From: Myxococcales bacterium
GTDB lineage: Bacteria; Myxococcota_A; Polyangia; Polyangiales; Polyangiaceae
Length of the DNA stretch: 64,000 nt
Direction of reading: 5' to 3'
Assembly: GCA_016712525.1 (NCBI GenBank)
Contig: JADJQX010000006.1
Coordinates: forward strand, 930,001-994,000
Below the pieces are notes generated by a model. That model was not told the origin of the DNA. It saw nothing but the letters and a program-made list of their open reading frames with translations, and ran no database searches. Every line of letters starts with the position of its first letter. The first letter of the stretch is position 1. The position numbers and the translations under genes were made by a program. Positions 9,301 through 16,371 of this stretch are shown here, in pieces.

Positions 9301-9756
9301 CGCGGGCTCGCCGCCGTAGTGGTCTCTCTGGCCCGCCACGGCGAAGCGGCGCTCACCCCTGCGGCCCGCGCGGTGGACCTAGCGATGCATCGTGCTCGCC
9401 TCGGGTGGCTCAAGACCACGGTGCGGGCGCGAGCCGAGAACCACACGAAGGATCTCGATCCCGCGGAGCGACAGGAGCTGGGCGGGAAGATGGATGCGCG
9501 CGTCGACGACTTGCTCGACGCTTGGGAGCAAATCGCCGCGGAGAAGGCCGCGGTCCAGGCGGGCCTCCAGTACGGGCCCTTCGAGGCAAAGCCTCGGCCA
9601 CCGCTGCTTCACGACCCGCTCGACGCGGACCTGAAGAAGGAGCCGCCACACTCCAACCTCCGCAAGTTCAAGGCGCAGTGGTCACTACGCGACGTAGAGG
9701 CAGAGGTGCCCGTCATCGTGCGACGCCTCGACGGCGGCACCCCGGAGGCGACGTGA
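6355..9756 (+). CDS. drmA: DISARM helicase DrmA
   Basis: A superfamily 2 helicase of 1133 aa, close to the usual DrmA length; with DrmB it forms the DNA-engaging core of DISARM. ATG 6355 is preferred over an upstream in-frame start at 6286 because GAGGGA lies just before it and the longer version would overlap the previous gene. Motif I is F-P-T-G-G-G-K-T (Lys near 441), motif II is DELH near 673-676, motif III S-T-A-T near 713, and motif VI Q-A-T-S-R-V-G-R near 924-931. A four-Cys zinc ribbon (about C559, C562, C587, C592) sits between motifs I and II. The stop overlaps the drmB GTG (GTGA). Confidence 0.9.
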   Translation: MTTSAEIRQRLIETLQLDLVGPGPGHALEAERLWESEPPSRWYLTGFLVPTQAPESQRHDPESEEVLDAVVGSDEGTGDDDVEPDKAPARKVFLPSSLGISVLVPKGVKTLSAEVLWGDYTKVSTEDPEHPDRKAWQRTQRRHTVDVSLPPKGLGRTELPDSRGVCLYAAARDVSNLGPKGNELPAGTRAVSVFVVNERDPEGEERVDEGHLFQAQLILKLKEGFVARPNLRGLVDDDADERIADVQYRDAFEFSVGHGVSTDVIVEGDACYEVRSTWIPVAAVEKVDPTSIAGVELSMEKLAAVKTAAEAKAALGAFSTEYGAWIAKQRAAAPTQPRRAEVAKDLLDRCELARQRIAQGLVELEDPLVLEAFQIANRTMASAARQRTAQLKGWRPDQVSAPTWRPFQLAFVLMNLRGIAKPTDPEREVLDLLFFPTGGGKTEAYLGLAAFSLALRRLRDPSVTSSGVSVLMRYTLRLLTLDQLGRAATLICALELERQKDVEKLGKWPFEIGLWVGRKATPNRMGKKGDNDRTSARARTIAFQNDSKYKPAPIPIENCPWCGTKFEATSFRLTPTTDQPTDLRITCANEDCAFTRDNPLPIVAVDEPLYRRLPCFIIATVDKLASLPWLSTPGKLFGKVERYDGGGFYGAGDGAGGSKLPRPFLPPDLIIQDELHLISGPLGTMVGLYETAVETLCRREVAGKTVLPKIVASTATVRRAEAQVRALFNRSQVDVFPPPGPDRRDSFFAHTVSATEKHPRLYVGVAAQGRSLKVVLLRTYLAMLSAGKKQYDAAGGAANATNPADPYMTLLGYFNALRELGGSRRIVEDEVRSRLQGYFRHRRVAEADCPFVDRTIQFDAIELTSREPTNRVAQAKRRLALPFAEDGRVDVALATNMISVGLDITRLGLMVVLGQPKTSSEYIQATSRVGRDEERPGLVITLLNVHKARDRSHYERFEAYHETFYRAVEATSVTPFAPRAVDRGLAAVVVSLARHGEAALTPAARAVDLAMHRARLGWLKTTVRARAENHTKDLDPAERQELGGKMDARVDDLLDAWEQIAAEKAAVQAGLQYGPFEAKPRPPLLHDPLDADLKKEPPHSNLRKFKAQWSLRDVEAEVPVIVRRLDGGTPEAT

Positions 9757-11588
9757 GCATCGTCAAGATCCGTCAGAGCCAGATCGTCTCCACGTATGGG
9801 CCGGGCGCGCTCGTCGATCTCCCGGACTACGCGGTGCTCGTCGCGGGCCTCGAGCACTGGTCGGGCGATGCGCAGCTCGTCCCTGAGCCCCGACTGCTGG
9901 CGAACCTCCGCCGCCGGCTCGGCCTGCCCTTCCTCGAGCTGCGCTCGCCGCCGGTACCGGAACGCGAGGACGAGCTCGGTATCGGCGTGGTCGCCTGGCA
10001 GTTCCCCGAGTGGTTCGTCGCGCAGTTCGAGGTGAGCAGCAAGGAGTACGGTCGGTCTCGACCGCTCGTGCACCGCAAGGCGCTCGTGAAGGGGCGTTAC
10101 GTCGGCGACGACCCGGCCGGCAAGCGGAAGCGCAAAGACTGGCCCGTCGTGCCCGTTCGCTTCGTGCAGGCCTGCCCCAACGGTCACGTGAGCGACATCG
10201 ACTGGCCGCGGCTCGTCCATGGCATCGGCGTTGCGTGCGGCGGGCAGCTCTGGCTCGACGAGCGCGGTACGACTGGCGACCTCGCTGAGCTGTTTGTTCG
10301 ATGTGATGGGTGCACAAGCGAGCCGATGTCGCTCGTGCGCCTGCAGGCCACCTCCGAGGAGCGCTCGGTGCTCGGCGAGTGCCGCGGCGATCGCCCGTGG
10401 CTCGGGCCGATCGCGAGGGAGACCTGCGTTGGCCCTAACGACAAGCCCCACCGCAACAAGCTTCTCATCCGCCACGCGAGCAACGCGTACTTCCCGGTGG
10501 TCGAACGCGCGATCTCGATCCCAGACCACGACGAGCGCCTGCGAAAGGCCGTCGATTCGGTATGGGACGACTTCCTCTCGGTCGCCGAGAGCGCGGCGGA
10601 CATCAAGCGCGAGCGCAAGAAGCAGCGCGTGCAGCTCGCACTCGAAGGGCTGACGGATGCCGAGGTCTGGACCGAGTGCGAGCGTCGTCAAGGTGGAGCT
10701 ACGGAGACCCAAAAGGGCCTGAAGGACGTGGAGCTCGACACGTTCCTCTCCGTTCCCGACGAGCTCGGAGACGACAAGCCCGAGGGCGACTTCTACGCGC
10801 GACGCCTGCCGCTCGATGTCAAGCGCAGGGGCGCCATCGGGTCAGTCGAGCGCGTGGTGCTCGCCCATCGACTCCGCGAAGTTGTCAGCGAGATCGGCTT
10901 CACGCGCTTCGAGTCCCCAGCGCTTCCCGTGGACTCGGAGGTTGACCTCGGCGTGCGCCTTGCCGCGCTCGCCCTCGAGACCCGCTGGCTGCCGGCCGTC
11001 GAGAATCGCGGCGAGGGTGTTTTCCTCGCGCTCGATGCCGCGCAGGTAAAGGCGTGGACGAATCGCCCCGCGGTGAAGCAGCGAGCGCTGGAGTTCCATG
11101 CCGGGGTGCAGAGCACGTCGAAGAGCCCGATCCCTCTCGAGCGCGTCGAGGAGATCTACATGCCGTACATCATGCTGCACTCGCTCTCGCACCTGCTGCT
11201 CACGGCCATCGCCCTCGAATGCGGGTACGCGGCGGCAAGCATCCGCGAGCGAATCTACGTGCGCGACGGCGCCTATGGTTTGCTGCTCTACACTGGCACG
11301 CCCGACGCGGAGGGGACGCTCGGCGGCCTTGTGCAGGTTGGCCGGAGAATCGCGCGCCATCTCGACGCCGCGCTCGAGCTCGGACGTCTTTGCAGCAACG
11401 ACCCGGTCTGCGCGCAGCACAAGCCGAACCAACTTCACGAAGGGCGCACCATGCACGGGGCCGCCTGCCACGGATGCCTGCTGATCGCAGAGCCCTCGTG
11501 CGAGCGGCGCAACGAACTGCTCGATCGTTCGCTGGTCGTTCCGACGGTCGACCTCGCGGACGCCGCGTTCTTCGCGGGGGGCCAGTGA
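9753..11588 (+). CDS. drmB: DISARM DUF1998 protein DrmB
   Basis: A 611-aa DUF1998-family protein that partners DrmA. GTG 9753 overlaps the drmA stop and gives an N-terminus of the type R-x-S-Q-I-V-S-T-Y-G-P-G-A-L-V-D-L, typical of DrmB; the longer frame upstream is a shadow inside drmA. Mid-protein there is an A-C-P-N-G-H-V-S-D-I-D-W block. The C-terminus carries the DUF1998 Cys cluster (C-x5-C-x2-H-K-P, G-A-A-C-H-G-C, then E-P-S-C-E-R-R-N). The stop overlaps drmC by GTGA. The identification is strong from both motifs and synteny. Confidence 0.9.
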   Translation: MSIVKIRQSQIVSTYGPGALVDLPDYAVLVAGLEHWSGDAQLVPEPRLLANLRRRLGLPFLELRSPPVPEREDELGIGVVAWQFPEWFVAQFEVSSKEYGRSRPLVHRKALVKGRYVGDDPAGKRKRKDWPVVPVRFVQACPNGHVSDIDWPRLVHGIGVACGGQLWLDERGTTGDLAELFVRCDGCTSEPMSLVRLQATSEERSVLGECRGDRPWLGPIARETCVGPNDKPHRNKLLIRHASNAYFPVVERAISIPDHDERLRKAVDSVWDDFLSVAESAADIKRERKKQRVQLALEGLTDAEVWTECERRQGGATETQKGLKDVELDTFLSVPDELGDDKPEGDFYARRLPLDVKRRGAIGSVERVVLAHRLREVVSEIGFTRFESPALPVDSEVDLGVRLAALALETRWLPAVENRGEGVFLALDAAQVKAWTNRPAVKQRALEFHAGVQSTSKSPIPLERVEEIYMPYIMLHSLSHLLLTAIALECGYAAASIRERIYVRDGAYGLLLYTGTPDAEGTLGGLVQVGRRIARHLDAALELGRLCSNDPVCAQHKPNQLHEGRTMHGAACHGCLLIAEPSCERRNELLDRSLVVPTVDLADAAFFAGGQ

Positions 11589-12403
11589 TTGAATCGCTCC
11601 CGATGCTGTCTGCGACGGCGCTCGGGGCGCTCGCTGGTGCCGTGGAGCGCGGCGCCCTCGTGGCTCCGTTTGGAGCCATGCAGGTCGGGCGTCATGTCGC
11701 GAAGGGCGAGCAGGCCGACGCGCTGAGCCTGATTGCGGCGCTGCACGCTGCCGGCCTCGAGGCTGGCGGGCTCGTCGCTGCGCTCCGCCTGGCGGAGGCG
11801 GCGCGGAGGACGGCCGAGGTGAAGCCGCAGCCATCGCTCGTCTGGTCCGATCTCGACATCGCGGGCTCGCGCGATACGGCCGTCGTCTGCAACGAGCTCT
11901 TTCGCGGGGCGCGTGAGTCGGTGCTCGTCTCGACCTTCAACCTCGGCCACAAGGCGAAGGAGGGCGAGGCCAAGGGGAACCCGGTGCTGCTCCCCCTCGC
12001 GAAGCGCATGGCCGAAGTCAGCTCGTTGACGGTGCGGATGTTCGTGAACCTCCGTCGGCTCGAGTACATGGCGCAAGCCTCCGAGCGCGATGTCGAGGGC
12101 GCCTTCGTCGGATGGTTTCGCAGGGAGATCTGGCCCTGGGAGCCAGTGCCCGAGGTCTACTACGACCCGCGCTCGCTCCAGGCGGTGGGTGAGGAGAGCG
12201 CGTGCCTCCATGCCAAGTGCGTCGTCGTGGACGACGCGCGCGCGTTTGTCACCTCCGCCAACCTGACTGAGGCCGCCCAGGGCCGAAACATCGAGGCCGG
12301 CGTGCTGCTCGAGGACGCGGTCTTTTCGCGGGCGCTGCGGACGCAGTTCGAGAGCTTGATCGACCGGGGGTACGTGCGAAGGCTGAGTCTCGACGTCGGG
12401 TGA
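11585..12403 (+). CDS. drmC: DISARM phospholipase D-like protein DrmC
   Basis: A 272-aa PLD-superfamily protein. GTG 11585 overlaps the drmB stop. One HKD signature is clear: H209, K211 and D216 in L-H-A-K-C-V-V-V-D-D, followed by V-T-S-A-N-L-T-E, typical of PLD-like nucleases. Only one HKD copy is obvious, so the active enzyme is probably a dimer. In published DISARM work drmC was not strictly required for protection. It is the last gene of the island; 30 nt later a duplicated palindrome cassette begins. Confidence 0.85.
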   Translation: MIESLPMLSATALGALAGAVERGALVAPFGAMQVGRHVAKGEQADALSLIAALHAAGLEAGGLVAALRLAEAARRTAEVKPQPSLVWSDLDIAGSRDTAVVCNELFRGARESVLVSTFNLGHKAKEGEAKGNPVLLPLAKRMAEVSSLTVRMFVNLRRLEYMAQASERDVEGAFVGWFRREIWPWEPVPEVYYDPRSLQAVGEESACLHAKCVVVDDARAFVTSANLTEAAQGRNIEAGVLLEDAVFSRALRTQFESLIDRGYVRRLSLDVG

Positions 12404-12447
12404 GTTCGCGCACCCCCGTACATCCTTCCGCACCCCGAATCTTCCCC

Positions 12448-12575
12448 AATCGTCAACGTTGACGATTGCGTTCGTCAACGTTGACGAAGCAAATCCTTGG
12501 GAAAAATAGGCCTCTCCGCGAGGCCTCATTTCCCAATCGTCAACGTTGACGATTGCGTTCGTCAACGTTGACGAA
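12448..12575. promoter_or_regulatory. Four perfect palindromes in two tandem pairs (copy 1)
   Basis: Two site types alternate. AATCGTCAACGTTGACGATT (20 bp, perfectly palindromic) is at 12448-12467 and 12535-12554. TTCGTCAACGTTGACGAA (18 bp, perfectly palindromic) is at 12471-12488 and 12558-12575. Within a pair the centres are 22 bp apart, about two helical turns. The pairs are 87 bp apart and flank a hairpin. The last site ends 40 bp before the ATG at 12616. This layout suggests cooperative dimer binding, perhaps autoregulation by the downstream protein. An origin-like or partition-like role is possible but unproven. Confidence 0.7.
12499..12534. terminator. Hairpin between the two palindrome pairs (copy 1)
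   Basis: GGGAAA at 12499 pairs with TTTCCC at 12529-12534, and AGGCCTC (12508-12514) pairs with GAGGCCT (12520-12526) around a 5-nt loop. There is no long T run on either side, so it is at best a weak bidirectional terminator for drmC. It could equally be a structural element of the cassette. Confidence 0.4.
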
Positions 12576-12615
12576 TCTCTGGAAGGCTCCGCGGGGGCCG
12601 TCGTACGCTTCGCGC

Positions 12616-13323
12616 ATGACGACCAAGAAGGGGGGGCGTCCGCTCCCGAAGGCGCTCGCGGTGCGAGCCAAACAGGCGGCCGATCTCAAGGTGGCGAAGG
12701 CCCTCGCGGCCGCCAAGAAAGACATCGCGCTCATCGCGCAGAGGCGGGCGCAGATCGTCGAGTCGTTCTATGACATCGGCGAGGCGCTCGTTCGGCTCAA
12801 GAACAAAGACGTGATCGCGGCGCTCGGGCGGCGGTCGTTCGCCGAGGTGTGCGAGAAGGACGTGGGCATGAGCACGGCGCAGGCCGACCGCCTCGTCGAC
12901 ATCGTGACGCGCATGACCCGCGAGGAGGCGATGAGCGTCGGCTCGAGCAAGGCGGCGGCGCTCGTGGGGCTCGCGAACGCCACCCCCGAGGACGACAGCC
13001 CGGGGGATCTCTTGCGGCGCCGGAAGGCCCTGGTGCTTCCGAGCGGAAAGAAGATCGTGCCCAAGGCCGCGAGCGCACGCGCCCTCGCCGAGGCGAGCGC
13101 CGAGATCCGCGCCGCGGGCCCCGCGAAGGGCAAACGTGGGAGCCGCGTCGGAGAGGCCGAGCGCGACGTGGCCGAGGCGCTCACGAAGGCGCTCACGAAG
13201 CACGGCGTCAAGGTCGTCGCTTCCGCGGGCAGGCCCGGGAAGCCCTCGACGCTGCGCATCGAAGGGGTGACCCTCGAGAGCCTCGCCGCGCTCGCCGCGG
13301 CGTGCGCGAAGGCCGCGAAGTAA
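12616..13323 (+). CDS. Unrecognised Lys/Arg/Ala-rich protein of the duplicated cassette, copy 1
   Basis: A 235-aa basic, mostly helical-looking protein. The start is ATG 12616, just after the palindrome array; longer in-frame versions would run through the palindromes. No Shine-Dalgarno is evident. The N-terminal 45 residues are rich in Lys, Arg and Ala. Residues about 45-110 (F-Y-D-I-G-E-A-L ... S-F-A-E-V-C-E-K-D ... M-S-T-A-Q-A-D-R-L) look like a compact helical domain that could bind DNA. The C-terminal 50 residues resemble a small alpha/beta segment. I recognise no family. It differs from copy 2 at eight positions: Q42R, V83G, G168R, A170S, D184E, E187A, S203A and A228T. Confidence 0.7.
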   Translation: MTTKKGGRPLPKALAVRAKQAADLKVAKALAAAKKDIALIAQRRAQIVESFYDIGEALVRLKNKDVIAALGRRSFAEVCEKDVGMSTAQADRLVDIVTRMTREEAMSVGSSKAAALVGLANATPEDDSPGDLLRRRKALVLPSGKKIVPKAASARALAEASAEIRAAGPAKGKRGSRVGEAERDVAEALTKALTKHGVKVVASAGRPGKPSTLRIEGVTLESLAALAAACAKAAK

Positions 13324-13387
13324 GCGAAGGGGTAGGGGTGTCCGCGGCGCGAGGCGCGCGCTCAGGCGCAATGCCGCGCCCCTTCGA

Positions 13388-13618
13388 TCATCGGCTGGGT
13401 ACCCAGCGGACCTGCATCGAGGCGCGGGGCACGCGGGGAATGGCTTGTCCCGCGAAGGCGAAAGCCGCAAACGAGAGCTTGGCTGCCAAGATCATCCCGT
13501 CGAGGCCGAACGTCCCGGGCTCCGCTGGCTCGTCGCCGAGTCGCGCGCGGACGAGCGTCATCCGTGCCCGCCGTGCCTCTGCGCGAAGGAGACGTTGCTG
13601 CTCGTCGTCATCGCTCAT
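13388..13618 (-). CDS. Doubtful 76-aa small ORF
   Basis: A 76-aa ORF starting M-S-D-D-D-E, with an Arg/Ala-rich N-terminal helix and a short hydrophobic stretch near residues 42-56. GAGGGG lies directly before the ATG, too close for a good ribosome binding site. Part of its 5' region recurs, broken, at about 14706-14735, which would suit a decayed paralogous family. No function can be given. Confidence 0.3.
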   Translation of the reverse strand: MSDDDEQQRLLRAEARRARMTLVRARLGDEPAEPGTFGLDGMILAAKLSFAAFAFAGQAIPRVPRASMQVRWVPSR

Positions 13619-13702
13619 CCCCTCGATGATACCACGCCCGCGGTCATCGATCGGCGCAGCTCACGAGCCCCGTCCCAGGTGGCTGCCGTTCCCTACGCCC
13701 TA
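13571..13702. repeat. Dispersed imperfect repeat, copy A
   Basis: Shares with 14706-14800 a block starting CCGTGCCTCTGCGCGAAG and a block around GTCCCAGGTGGCTGCCG ending near CCCTACG. Copy A carries about 35 extra bases between the blocks. The repeats are in the same orientation about 1.1 kb apart. The origin is unknown; this may be gene decay after a local duplication. Confidence 0.6.
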
Positions 13703-13837
13703 GGTCGAGGTCGCCGCGACGTTCGGGCTGTCGGCGAGCTTCGTCATCGAGGCGGGGTGAAGGCCGATCGCGAGCGGGACGAGCAGCGCGAGGATGAGCA
13801 CCAGGGCGAGCACCGCCACGTGGTCGTCGAGGCTCAT
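13700..13837 (-). CDS. Possible 45-aa single-pass membrane peptide
   Basis: A 45-residue ORF, M-S-L-D-D-H then one strongly hydrophobic segment (V-A-V-L-A-L-V-L-I-L-A-L-L-V-P-L-A-I-G) and a polar tail. There is no clear ribosome binding site. The hydrophobic pattern is the only support. Confidence 0.28.
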   Translation of the reverse strand: MSLDDHVAVLALVLILALLVPLAIGLHPASMTKLADSPNVAATST

Positions 13838-13992
13838 TCGGGCAGGCTCGCACGGCACCTGCCGGACGGTGCGTCGTACGCGCATCCGACACACGGCGGC
13901 ACCGCGGCCGTCTTGGGCCGGGGCGCAACACTTGGAGGTGGGGCCCAGCGGGCTCTGCCCGTGGGGCGGAGAGGTGGGGCCTTTAGGCTCGG

Positions 13993-14430
13993 TCAGTTGC
14001 GGGGCTTCTTGAAGTTGCCGTTGTCGTCGAACGCGTTCTCGTAGTGCTCGGTCCGGCACTCGGCGAGGCTCGGGCCCTTGTGACGACGGAGCACGGCCCG
14101 CACCTCGTTGGCCGCCTGATCGTCGTCGAACGGAAGCGCGTTCGCGGGGAGCTCGATCACGATGTGACGGTCGTCGACGGTGAGCACCTTGTACTCGTGG
14201 CTCGTCAGGCGGGCCCGGAGCTCCGGGGCCAGGCTCCCGAGCGACGGGGCGTCGGGGGAGGTCCGGTTGGCGTCGACGCAGTACTCGAGCCGGCGCGGAC
14301 CGCTCGCCGCGGCGGAGTGGGTCGTCGTCGGTGCCGGTGGTGAGGGCCTCACGGACTCGAGCAGGCCGCAGTGGACGCAGGCGACGGCGGCGACCATGCC
14401 GAGGACGAGGGTCGAGGTGTGTGCGCGCAT
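13993..14430 (-). CDS. Small exported protein of unknown function
   Basis: A 145-aa protein with a strong Shine-Dalgarno (AGGAG, 7 nt before the ATG) and a hydrophobic N-terminal segment of about 20 residues containing two Cys before L-L-E-S. The Cys context (V-H-C-G) is a poor lipobox, so it is either periplasmic or an atypical lipoprotein. The mature part is polar with one Cys in L-E-Y-C-V-D and a D-D-R-H-I-V-I-E-L strand. No family recognised. Confidence 0.6.
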   Translation of the reverse strand: MRAHTSTLVLGMVAAVACVHCGLLESVRPSPPAPTTTHSAAASGPRRLEYCVDANRTSPDAPSLGSLAPELRARLTSHEYKVLTVDDRHIVIELPANALPFDDDQAANEVRAVLRRHKGPSLAECRTEHYENAFDDNGNFKKPRN

Positions 14431-14846
14431 GAGGATCTCCTGGGGTCGAGCGAGGCGCCATCCAGGGAGAATCCCAGGGCCACACTGCTCGAGTCCCCAC
14501 GGAGCACCGGTCGTGCCACGCCGAGGACGCTCGCGGGCCGGCGAAACATGGCGAATCGCCGCAGTTTCACCCGATCATCGGGGTCGCGGGGCACCACCTC
14601 AGGAACGACCCGTACCTCGCCGGGGGGCCCGGGGGACGAAGCGAACGTGAACGTGTCGATGACGACCTGCGCCGGGTCGCGTGCGGCCCGCGTCGTCCGT
14701 GTGCCCCGTGCCTCTGCGCGAAGCAGACGTGCTCGTCGTCAACGCCGATCGGCGCAGGTCACGGGCCCCGTCCCAGGTGGCTGCCGCTCCCTACGCTCTA
14801 CCCGTCGAGCGAGCGCGCAGGTAGCCTCGGGTCGGTCGGAGATCCC
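14431..14846. other. Intergenic region with repeat copy B
   Basis: No convincing gene. It lies between divergent genes (13993-14430 minus, 14847 plus) and so should hold both promoters. It contains the degenerate repeat copy at 14706-14800. No clear -35/-10 boxes could be assigned. Confidence 0.5.
14706..14800. repeat. Dispersed imperfect repeat, copy B
   Basis: Matches 13571-13702 but lacks about 35 bases in the middle, including the region equal to the start codon of the small ORF in copy A. It ends 46 bp before the next gene's ATG. Confidence 0.6.
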
Positions 14847-16319
14847 ATGAAGTCTACACATATCGCGCTCGCCATGCTCCTCCTCGGCTCGACCTTCGCC
14901 TGTGGAGCGAGCGCACCCGCCGTCGCCCCCGAGCGCGCCTCGGGGCAGAGCGGCCTCATGGGCGGGACGTTCGCGGGGCAGAACGCGTGCAACCCCAAGA
15001 ACCACGAGCGCCCCTTCGTCATCGAGTGGGACGGCACGGACATGTCGCTCCTCGAGTCGGTCGCGGCGTACGACGTCGTCTTCGCGTCCTACAAGGGTTG
15101 CGAGCTCAAGATCGTCGACGGCTGCCGCGACGACTCGGTCAAGGCGCGCTTCGGCGCCTATCGCCCCGTCGAGTGGACGAGCGGCTCGGTCGAGCGGATC
15201 GAGGTCCGGAACGAAGGCGAGCTCTTCGCGAAGCTCCCACTCGGCGCCGCGTCTCTCGGGGGCCGTGTGCGCGCCGGCGAGTCGTTCCTCATGGAGTACT
15301 TCGTCGCGGGTACTCGCACGTCGACGCGGCAGTCCATGGGCCGCAAAGAGCTCGCCGCCGTTCCCGCGTGCAAAGAGGCGACCCACTACGTGTACGCCTA
15401 CAACCTCGGGGCCTTCGCGCTCGGGAGCCAGAGGTCGATCAAGGGCGACGTCGGGGCACGGGGGCCGGGCGGCGCGGCCGGCGCAGCGTCGAGCTCCGAG
15501 AGGTCGGCCGAGAAGCGGGGCGGAAACCTCTCGGTGTGCCGCGGCGATTCGGCGACCGAGGTCTCCGGCTGCAAGACGCCCATTCGCCTCACCCTCCGCC
15601 CGATCGACGACGGGCAGGGCGACCTCGTCGCGGGGCCCGAGGCCGCGCCTCCCGACGCGAGCCTCGCCGGGAAGATCCAAGCCGAACGGAGCGCCGCGAC
15701 GAACGCCGAGGGGCACCTTCGCGCCGCCGAGGAGAAGGCCCTCGCGCACGACGACACCGGCGCGCTCGCCGAGTACGACGCGTACGACAAGCTCGAGCCC
15801 GACGCGGCGAAACACTCGACGAACCCGGCCTCGAAGTTGTCCCAGCCACGCGCGGTCGCCCTCATGAAGGTGGGGAAGTGCGAGGCGGGGCGCGAGCTTT
15901 ACCGCAAGAGCCTCGAGAAGATGGGCTTCCCTCCCGCGTCGGTCGACACGGTCACGTCCGACACCGTCGCCCGCTCGTGCACCGGGCTAAAGGGCATCAC
16001 GCCTCGCGAAGAGCTCGTCCGCGCGATGAAGGTCCTCCACGACGGACACTACCTCGGAGGGGTCGACCCGAAGGCCTGCCAGGCCGCGTTCGCGACGGCC
16101 AAGCGGCTCGAGTCTCAAGTGAAGTGGCAGGCGGACTCGGATGTGGACGTGATGCTCCTACCGGAGCGCCTCGCCGACTACCCCGCAGGGTGCCTCGCCC
16201 GCGCGGGAGACTGCAAGGCCGCGTTCGCCGCGTTCAAAGAGCGTGACTCGCGCCACCGGGCCGACGCAGCGCTCCGCCCCGACTTCGATCGGAAGTACAC
16301 GACGTGCGCCGGGAAATGA
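14847..16319 (+). CDS. Putative lipoprotein of unknown function
   Basis: A 490-aa exported protein. GGAGAT precedes ATG 14847. The signal peptide (A-L-A-M-L-L-L-G-S-T-F-A-C) ends in a Cys at residue 19, consistent with a lipoprotein though Phe at -2 is unusual. Residues about 40-190 look like a beta-rich domain with several Cys. Residues about 270-480 are helical and TPR-like, with paired Cys such as K-V-G-K-C-E-A-G-R-E-L-Y and A-R-A-G-D-C-K-A-A-F. No catalytic motif is visible. This type of long orphan lipoprotein is common in myxobacteria. Confidence 0.75.
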   Translation: MKSTHIALAMLLLGSTFACGASAPAVAPERASGQSGLMGGTFAGQNACNPKNHERPFVIEWDGTDMSLLESVAAYDVVFASYKGCELKIVDGCRDDSVKARFGAYRPVEWTSGSVERIEVRNEGELFAKLPLGAASLGGRVRAGESFLMEYFVAGTRTSTRQSMGRKELAAVPACKEATHYVYAYNLGAFALGSQRSIKGDVGARGPGGAAGAASSSERSAEKRGGNLSVCRGDSATEVSGCKTPIRLTLRPIDDGQGDLVAGPEAAPPDASLAGKIQAERSAATNAEGHLRAAEEKALAHDDTGALAEYDAYDKLEPDAAKHSTNPASKLSQPRAVALMKVGKCEAGRELYRKSLEKMGFPPASVDTVTSDTVARSCTGLKGITPREELVRAMKVLHDGHYLGGVDPKACQAAFATAKRLESQVKWQADSDVDVMLLPERLADYPAGCLARAGDCKAAFAAFKERDSRHRADAALRPDFDRKYTTCAGK

Positions 16320-16371
16320 CCTCGGACGCGCCCGGCGTCGATACCCGAGTCACGGCTCGGCGCCGCTTCGT

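Larger units (their letters stand above)
12434..13335 (+). repeat. 902-bp duplicated cassette, copy 1
   Basis: From the CCCGAATCTTCCCC start to a shared GCGAAGGGGTAG end this segment aligns to 21503-22404 with a constant offset of 9069 bp and no gap. It includes four palindromes, a hairpin and one gene. Homology stops sharply at both ends. I see no terminal inverted repeats, no target-site duplication and no transposase. Copy 1 has an earlier stop (TAA at 13321, where copy 2 has TCG), so its protein is four residues shorter. The unit begins 30 nt after drmC and so marks the right edge of the defence island. Confidence 0.85.
13336..13992. other. Weakly coding stretch between the cassette and a lipoprotein-like gene
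   Basis: No confident gene lies here. It holds two doubtful minus-strand small ORFs (13388-13618 and 13700-13837, listed separately) and one copy of a dispersed repeat (13571-13702). Confidence 0.5.

Noticed and set aside
12434..12600. The palindrome array as a CRISPR
   Set aside because: Only two direct repeat units exist per copy, the units are palindromic pairs, and the spacer is a conserved hairpin. No cas gene is present.
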